Assembly (NCBI GenBank): GCA_030789695.1
Contig: CM061135.1
Coordinates: 107,261,301 to 107,325,300, forward strand
Reading direction: 5' to 3'
DNA: 64,000 nt
Origin: Scilla litardierei
Taxonomy: Eukaryota; Streptophyta; Magnoliopsida; Asparagales; Asparagaceae
Numbering within the stretch: the first letter of the stretch is position 1; each line of letters opens with the position of its first letter. The notes beneath the pieces were generated by a model. That model saw only the letters and a program-made list of their open reading frames with translations, had not been told where the DNA came from and searched no databases. The position numbers and the translations under genes are program-made. Below are positions 57,629-64,000 of this stretch, piece by piece.

Positions 57629-58153
57629 ATGCCTCCCCTCCGTGTTAAGCCCACCGACGCCAGCTCTTCGAACCCTAGACCCACCCGTCGTACCCGTCGC
57701 GCACAGCCCCCCGCTCAACCCACCACCTCCAACCCATCTCCCACACCACGCACCACTTCCCCACATCACGTTTACGATCCCGAATATGGGATGCAATTCC
57801 AAACCGACGACCATGCCGACCGGTTCACGGCCATGGTCCTCCTAGCTGGACAGGGTGGTCGGATAACCGAGGAGTCTGTCGACCGAGACCTCCCCTTTCT
57901 TCAAAGCTTCATTCGCCACATCCGTGAAGACCACCCGACGTCTCCGAGCTCCACATTCCACCCCCCACGACTACTGGTCCACAGCGCAGGCCCCCGTCAC
58001 CACCTCCAGAGGGTGGTGCCCCTGCTTGATTTTTCTTTCCCACTTTTGCCCCCCCATATTTGTGCCCATCTGTCTTTTCGGGGCCCTGCTTTGTCTCTGT
58101 CGGAGGGGGGGACCATTCACGTGTCGCTTCGATTTCACCTCGTTTGTTTTTGA
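57629..58153 (+). pseudogene. ATHILA ORF-1-like gene, internally deleted
   Basis: ATG at 57629 starts a basic Pro/Thr/Ser-rich N-terminus (about 50 residues), then YDPEYGMQFQTDDHADRF and ITEESVDRDLPFLQSFIRHI. After REDHP the protein changes to a Ser/Pro/His-rich sequence of tail type and stops at 58153. Compared with Athila A, the whole conserved centre (GWL..., RDHYP..., LIILW...) is missing, so a large in-element deletion near 57940 is likely. A 420-base leader separates it from the internal TATA box. Confidence 0.7.
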
Positions 58154-59780
58154 CTCCCCCTTGCATATCTCTGCATTTCACAATCACATTTTGTTTGCTA
58201 GCACTGTCATGTCTAGCTTGGGGGACGTCTATTTTGGTGTGCTGTCGTGTTTTGTTGTTTTTCTTATTTTTGTGTGTGTGCTTGTTTTTCCCCTTTCGAG
58301 TGTCGTGTCGTGTGGTTTTATTTCTATTTTCATGTCGTTTGATTTTGATTTTGATCTTTCTTTATTTTCAGTTTCATCTCTGTGTTTCCTCATTTTCATT
58401 TCTTTTTGTGTCGGTGCGTATCCCCCCATCTTCATTGCCCTCCCGTACTCACTCAAATTGCATTGAGGGCAATGCAAACTTCAGCTTGGGGGAGTCGCAC
58501 TGTGTGCGTCATTTGAGTCCTTCTTTTTCGTTTTTGTGTCGTTTTCATCGTGTTTTTTATTTTATTTTTTCTTCTTTTTTCTCGCTTCTCTTATTTTTAT
58601 CTCTTTCTCCTAGATATGAATCCTATGATGAATCGCCTCAAAGTCACACACACCTAGCATGGCATCGATAATCACACTCACTAACCCTAGGATTTCGAGT
58701 CCTCTTGCATTTCACGCATCGTGGGTCCACTTAGCTTTTTGTGAGTCTTGCGTCGTGCCTAGCTATTTGGTATGCTTCTACTTTGTGATTTTATTTTATA
58801 TACCTGTCCAGGTCCCCTAGATTATCATGCTTCGATTTGAATATGCGGTATTTGATTCTACTATATGCATGCTATATTTATATCGTATATCTCAATTCGC
58901 ATGCGTCGGGCTTCCATAATTAAGGACTAGGATAACCCATTTAGCATATGCTCTATTTAGCGAGAATAGTTTCCTTTGCCCAAGTGTTTAGATTTCGACT
59001 TCTTTTTTGTTTTACTTGGTGCAGATCCCCTCGTCGTGTACAGTTCTCCCACTTGGGAGAGTACACAAGTGTATAGCCAAAAACCCAAAAATCAAAAAAA
59101 AAAGAGAAAAGAAAAGAAAAACCCAAAAAGAAAAGAAAAGAAAAGTTTTGTATAGCCAAAAAGCCAAAAAAAATACAAATACCCAAAACCCAAAAAAAAT
59201 ATCTAGTGTGAATATTTTTCCTACCTACCGAGAATAAAGGGAAGGCGAGAATTTGCACAGAGTGTTCTACTCCACATCATCTCAACCCCCATCGTTTTCG
59301 AAAACACTTGGCTTAGGAACTTTTTAGCTAGTATCTAGGCTATAGTGGCGTGATTTCCTTAACCCTAGTTGTGGAGTCCCCGACGCATGATACGTTTCAC
59401 TTCTTATACTCTTCTCATGCATGCTCGAACTAATATTCACCGCAATTTCAAATTCGAATCGGTATTTGGGTCATTTCCTGGATTTGCGTATATGAGCTCA
59501 TAGCACATTGTAGAAAGCGACACCATTTTCTAGCACACGACCGCACTCACTCGCGCTTCACCGCGTGAGCCCACGACACTTATTGGGACTCGTTTTCCTA
59601 GGTTTAGTGATGTGATTTGACGTTTGCTTGCATGGTGTGTCGTTTTTGATTTTGTTGGCTCTGACGGACGATCTAGGATTTAGAGTTTTCTTTTTCTCTC
59701 TTTCTCTCTATTTTCCCCTCCGAGCTCCTACTCTCACTCGTCTTCCTCGAGGACGAGGAAGAGTTCAGCTTGGGAGATTT
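58154..59780 (+). other. Athila C 3' noncoding region and polypurine tract
   Basis: No gene. Conserved blocks shared with Athila A: AGCTTGGGGGA (58215-58225), AGCTTGGGGGAGTCGCA (58483-58499), CTCCCACTTGGGAGAG near 59046-59061, and an A/C-rich stretch of AGCCAAAAA repeats (59075-59205). CGAGGACGAGGAAGAG then AGCTTGGGAGATTT leads into the LTR and is the likely polypurine tract (about 59748-59780). Confidence 0.8.
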
Positions 59781-60855
59781 TGACGTGCGTTTATGTTTCA
59801 TATATTCACGCACGTTTTCTTTTGTGTTTCTCCGTGTTTTCCGCCGTCTTTTATTCGTTTTCTCGTATTTTCTCGTTTTCTTTCACTTTTCTTTGTTTCT
59901 CCATGTTTGCAGGAGATTGGCCGTGTAGGGGACGTTTAACGATGATGTCTCAAGTCCCCGGGGCAACGGGAGGAGTCACGCGTGATCCAGGGGGTCAAAC
60001 GTCAAAGAATACATATTTCAGCCCCTCACCCGGTCGGTTGGCCATCTCCAACCGATCGGGTGATGCACGCGTGCACCACCCGGTCTCAGCCGGAGCCCAA
60101 GTAGAAGTCACCCGACCGGTTCACAGGCCGGTTCAGCGGGGGCCTGTTCTCTGTCTTTTCGAGCAAAATTCCAACCGATCGGGTGACTCTCACCCGATCG
60201 GTTCATCTGTAGCTGATGCTGAGGAGCTGAAGACACGGGCACCCAACAGATCACTTCACCCGATGGCGCCAAGATCCAACCGGTCACTCCAAGAACTCAC
60301 CCGACCGGTTCATATGACCGGGTGAAAAGCTCGCCGTTTTCTGTTCATTATCTGTAACGGATCACCCGATCGGTTGACTTATCAACCGATCGGGTGATGC
60401 GAGAGTCTATAAATAGAACCCCTAGGGTTCCAGAACCAGGGGAGCTGCTAGTTTTTACTGTTTTCTCCTATTGTGACGGCTGTAATTTCTGTTCTTTTGT
60501 AAGTTGTCGGATCTTTCTCAAATTTTAGTATTGTCTTAATTACTCTATTACTTCCGCATTCCTATCGTCTGATTATGATTCCAACGGTTCATTTTCATTT
60601 AGATCGCTTTTTAATGAATTTTTGTGAGTAGTTCCCAAATCTGGGATTTTGGTGGAAACTCCTTCGGGGGCTCTTTCCGATGCATCCATAGGGTTAGGAA
60701 ATCGATAGGGATTAGGTTTCTAACGGTTACACGGGGTGTTTCATTGTCATCGGCGGGAAAAAGACCGCCTTTGACCGTTGGGCCAAGGGGGAATAAACTT
60801 GGCGGTTGACTCCCTAGCCATAGCTCACGCCCTTAGCGTAGACGCCGAATCCTAG
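59781..60855 (+). repeat. Athila C 3' LTR, left part
   Basis: Follows the 5' LTR (52153-53226) with isolated differences and one single-base indel, until GAATCCTAG, where LTR F begins. The remaining ~490 bases should lie beyond the window. Confidence 0.94.
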
Positions 60856-61442
60856 TGTAACGACCACTTTTCGTGGTACGTTGTTCGTGCACGTGCTTTT
60901 GTCCGTGCACGTGTTTGTTTTAGACCTTGTTTGTTTGTGAACACTTTCGTGTGATATGCCGTTGTGAACGTCTCTGAGAGTATTAAATAGTGGCACTATC
61001 TTGGAACGACACTTCTCGAGTCGTTTTTCCACAATTTAAACTTACTCGATGAGACGTGACGATTCTCACTCTTGACGGGAGACGTTTCTATTTTTAGTCT
61101 CGTCGTCCGACGTCGAAATTGAGATCCGTCTTCTTAGTTAGCTCACATTCGTCTTCAAAATCACCACGATATTTATTTTATAATTTTTGGAGTTTATTTG
61201 ACCGCTTTTATATTTTTAACAAGTTTTATATTATTTTTAATAATTTATTTTTAAATTAATTTCGGCCAAATAAAATTTATTTAAGTTTTAAACGTTTTAA
61301 AGAATTTTTGAGCCAATTTCCAGCTCATTTGGACCAAGTCAAACCCTTGGATGAGTTGGAGAAGTTTAATTTCAAATTTTAAATTATTTTAAACTTCTAA
61401 TCCTATTAGATTTAGCCCTAGACCAAGTCAACCCATCTACAC

Positions 61443-61450
61443 TATATAAA
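61443..61450 (+). promoter_or_regulatory. LTR F TATA box
   Basis: TATATAAA in CACTATATAAACAACCCC, about 590 bases into the LTR, followed by a GC-rich putative transcribed leader. Confidence 0.65.
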
Positions 61451-62608
61451 CAACCCCTAGGAAGACCCATTTTCGCAAGAAATTAACCCTAGCCTCTTCC
61501 AAAACCCAAAATTGACGTTGCGACGATTCGTCGCAACGTTGCGACGTTCAGCTGCCGCACGACCGAAGGAAACACCGCCGTTCCCCCGCTCTGACCGGTC
61601 GCCCCGCCCGCACCCAAGCCGCTCCGCACCGCTGCAGCAGCCCCGCTCCGTTCCATCGACCTGACCGAAGCACTTCCCCGCATCCGCCTTGTCGCCCCGC
61701 TCCGCACAGCGCTCCGCTTGTCGCCCCGCTCCGCACCCCGCACGACCGATAGATTCCCTCGCTCCCGCCCGCTGTGACCGAGCGCCCAAGCGCTGCAACG
61801 TTGCAACGCTGCCCCGCCCCGCATCCAAGCGTCCGACCGACGGCCCCCATCGATCTGACCGAGGAATCTCCCCGCACCCGCGCTGCTGCACGCCCCCAAT
61901 CGTCGCACAGCGCCGTTCCTAGTGTTTGACCGAGCCAAGTCCCTGCACCGAGGCTGTACGACCGAGAGCCACTCGTCGCAACCCCGCACCCGTCGCATCG
62001 CTTGCCACCGTGGGCCCCCCAAGTTCTCCAGAGTTATTGTGGGTCCCCCAAAGGCCCCTAGGACTGTTGTGGGCCCCACCTAGGTCCTTGATCTTTGAGG
62101 ATTCGTCGCGTACGACGTCGTCGCACGTCGTAGCCCGTCGTCGCACGTGCGAGCTTTGGAATCTGGAATCGTTACCCCGGTCGATTGCTCTGAAATTTCC
62201 AGCGAGGAATCTAATTGGAATCTGGACTTTGAGCGCGATCTTATTATTCCAACCCCCGGCGTCGCTACCCGACGACGGTGTAGCTTTCGCGTCGTGTTGA
62301 GGTAACGTTTTGCACCCCTAGGACCCCCAACCCAATTGCATGCTAATCAAGACTAAAAATCAGTATTTTAAAGTATTTTAAATGTTTTAGAATTCACTAA
62401 TCAAGATTAATAAAACGGATGTAGGCCGGTGGACTTGTGCACGAGGAATCGTGACTTTGGACTCGTTGGACGGTGTTTTCTTGACGTGATAGTTTCAGGC
62501 AAGTGAAACTTGCCAACTCTTGTGTAGGGCCATGTTTTTAGGCCACTTCCTTGCTTTTAGCGTAAAAGAGACTAGTCAGTGAAATGATAGCTGGCTAGAC
62601 GCCTACTT

Positions 62609-62674
62609 GATCTAGTTTGACAACGAAACTAGATCCATCACCTAAATGATCTAGCTTGACAACGAAGCTAGATC
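62609..62674 (+). repeat. Tandem hairpins with a compensating change
   Basis: Two copies 39 bases apart: GATCTAGTTT / AAACTAGATC and GATCTAGCTT / AAGCTAGATC, each around the same GACAACG loop. The one difference in the left arm is matched by the partner change in the right arm. Confidence 0.85.
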
Positions 62675-63666
62675 CAACCCTTAAACTTGTCATTCATGCA
62701 TGCTAAACTGTCACGTTTACTTTTCTTACCTGTACGCTCTACTACTTGCCATGCCATGTCATCCATGCATTGAATGTTGCATTCGTAGCACACGCTACAA
62801 TACTTGTCCTTGTACTACTTGTCCGGCTAGGTGCACCCCTACGCCATACTTGTTTACACACTTCCTGGCTCGTGGTCCAGAAGCGAGCATTCCGTGTTCG
62901 GGGGTAAGGCCCTGGCTCGACACACGTGGAGGGGTAGGGATAAACGTTCGCTTGAGCTTAGGAGTGGCCCGATCAGCCCTCTAGCCAAAAGACGGAATCT
63001 CTGTGCACGAGGTGCTTACTTTTCTTGTCTTGTACTTGTCTTGTGAATGTCATGCCATGCTCGTACTTTACTTCGCTTTACTTTACCTGTTGCACTCATT
63101 ACTTTAACTGCCATGTCATTGCATCATGCTAGAACTTTTAGGTTGCTCTTACTTGTACTTTCAGTTTCACTTGCACAAGTCTTCCAGACTTGCTGACATG
63201 TGCCCCTTTCTCTTTGGGTGTCACATGTTAGGCCCTGAGCCAGAGATAGTTGTAGCGGACGAGGTAGTTGCTGACACTGAGCCTACGTTCGTCGAGGAGT
63301 TCGTGGACACCGGAGACCAGTTTTAGAGACTGTTGGCGTTGCTTTTGCTTTAGGTTGCTGTTAGATGTCGGTGCTTGCACCATTACTTTGTTGTTGTACT
63401 TTGTACTTTTGTTGGCCATGCTCGGCCTCTTTTAGACTTTTCTTTTAGCCTGGTGGCTTTTCTGTGATGTTGAGATTTATTGCTATGGATATTCTGAGAT
63501 GTTTCTTTTGTCTCTTCTCGTTTTTATTATCTTTGTTTCGTTTCGCGTTGCAAGGACCTGCAGTTTAAATTGATTGACGCTTATCGGACTTGCAGCTTTG
63601 TAGCTTCAAGTCTGAGCGGACCTTCTCACGCTTCGCCTCCACGTTTTTGGGAAGCGGGGCGTGATA

Positions 63667-64000
63667 GGTTTTGTTGGTGGCCCATGCAGGTCCAATCTTG
63701 CAATTGCGAATTAACGGAACAACGATAATAACGGAATGTCCATTAAATAAATTGCAACATCCGAGTCATAAGCCCTGAGTTTAGTCGTTTTCTTATGACA
63801 CTAGGTGATAAGAAGACTTAGTTAGACGCCTTTGCTTGTTAGTTAGAGGCCCCTAATTGATTGTTAGACCCCCTTCTAGCAATTGACTTAATCGTCGTAA
63901 GAGTTACCTTAGTGGTTCATGTCTACCCTTGACCATATTAGACTTCTTGGATTTTCCTTTGGTCGTTCGCTTTTGGGTTCATCGATTTCGGACCAAGCTG
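63667..64000 (+). other. Sequence after LTR F
   Basis: Probably the untranslated leader of element F. TTGGTGGCCCATGC at 63674-63687 could be a degenerate primer site but does not match a standard one well. No ORF, and no return to Athila C LTR sequence, so F does not end within the window. Confidence 0.45.

Larger units (their letters stand above)
52153..60855 (+). mobile_element. Athila C: pol-less Athila, 3' LTR cut by F
   Basis: 5' LTR, tRNA-Asp primer site, gag-protease, palindrome/TATA block, shortened ORF-1-like gene, noncoding tail, polypurine tract and the first 1075 bases of the 3' LTR. The visible parts of the two LTRs are nearly identical. CATAT at 52148-52152 would be the left target duplication. 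Layout equals Athila A, without RT or integrase. Confidence 0.93.
60856..63666 (+). repeat. F: long Tekay/Del-like LTR
   Basis: Starts TGTAACGACC exactly where Athila C breaks and ends about GAAGCGGGGCGTGATA, both typical of Tekay/Del chromovirus LTRs. A length of about 2.8 kb fits that group. It has a TATA box at 61443-61450, a GC-rich stretch with CGTTGCGACG palindromes (61515-61550) and GCACGTCG repeats, and two tandem hairpins at 62609-62674. Only one LTR is seen. The terminal dinucleotide reads TA in place of CA. Confidence 0.7.

Noticed and set aside
61457..62079. Long overlapping open frames on the minus strand of LTR F
   Set aside because: They are antisense frames of a GC-rich repeat, rich in Arg/Gly/Ala, with no motif; stops are rare there because of composition.
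60856..63666. LTR F as a solo LTR
   Set aside because: If solo, Athila C LTR sequence should resume directly after it; 63667 onward does not match 53227 onward, so it is more likely the 5' LTR of an element leaving the window.

Overview
The window is plant nuclear DNA made almost entirely of nested LTR retrotransposons. I see no host gene, structural RNA gene or CRISPR array. The diagnostic lineages are plant-specific: Ty1/copia Sireviruses (initiator-Met-tRNA primer sites, gag with a CCHC knuckle, extra 3' ORF, repeated polypurine tracts), Ty3/gypsy Athila elements (tRNA-Asp primer sites, ATHILA ORF-1-like 3' gene) and one Tekay/Del-like LTR. This suggests repeat-rich pericentromeric or intergenic DNA of a large-genome flowering plant. 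The species cannot be named from it.

Layout. S1 (1-6824, +) is the 3' part of a Sirevirus: broken pol, env-like ORF and 3' LTR. Remnant D (6825-7084, resuming at 43044) is an old Athila-like LTR split by Sirevirus E2 (7085-43038, +, decayed). E2's 3' LTR is split by Athila A (14660-42721, -). Athila A carries two further Sireviruses, both on the minus strand: S2 (20208-30940), nearly intact, and S3 (33551-40329), which has gag but no pol. From 45488 rightwards, Athila B (-) has an almost intact PR-RT-RNase H-integrase. Its gag is cut by Athila C (52153 onward, +). Athila C's 3' LTR is cut by the Tekay-like LTR F (60856 to about 63666). Target-site duplications support A (TTTAT), S2 (AACCG), S3 (GACTT) and, with one mismatch, E2 (GGATA/TGATA).

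How the parts relate. Athila A and C share one layout: gag-protease, then a palindrome cluster with a TATA box, then the ORF-1-like gene, with no RT, RNase H or integrase. They look like a transmitted non-autonomous Athila family needing pol in trans; Athila B is the only gypsy pol in the window. S3 is the copia parallel, a gag-only element.

The most striking pattern is regulatory. In A and C, the palindrome-plus-TATA arrangement of the LTR U3 is repeated inside the element, directly upstream of the 3' gene. In S1, the LTR hairpin array is repeated upstream of the env-like ORF. In S2, LTR-type hairpins flank the env-like ORF. The motifs differ between families but the architecture is the same in copia and gypsy lineages. 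This is the best candidate here for an undescribed system: a portable LTR promoter module used to express a third gene.
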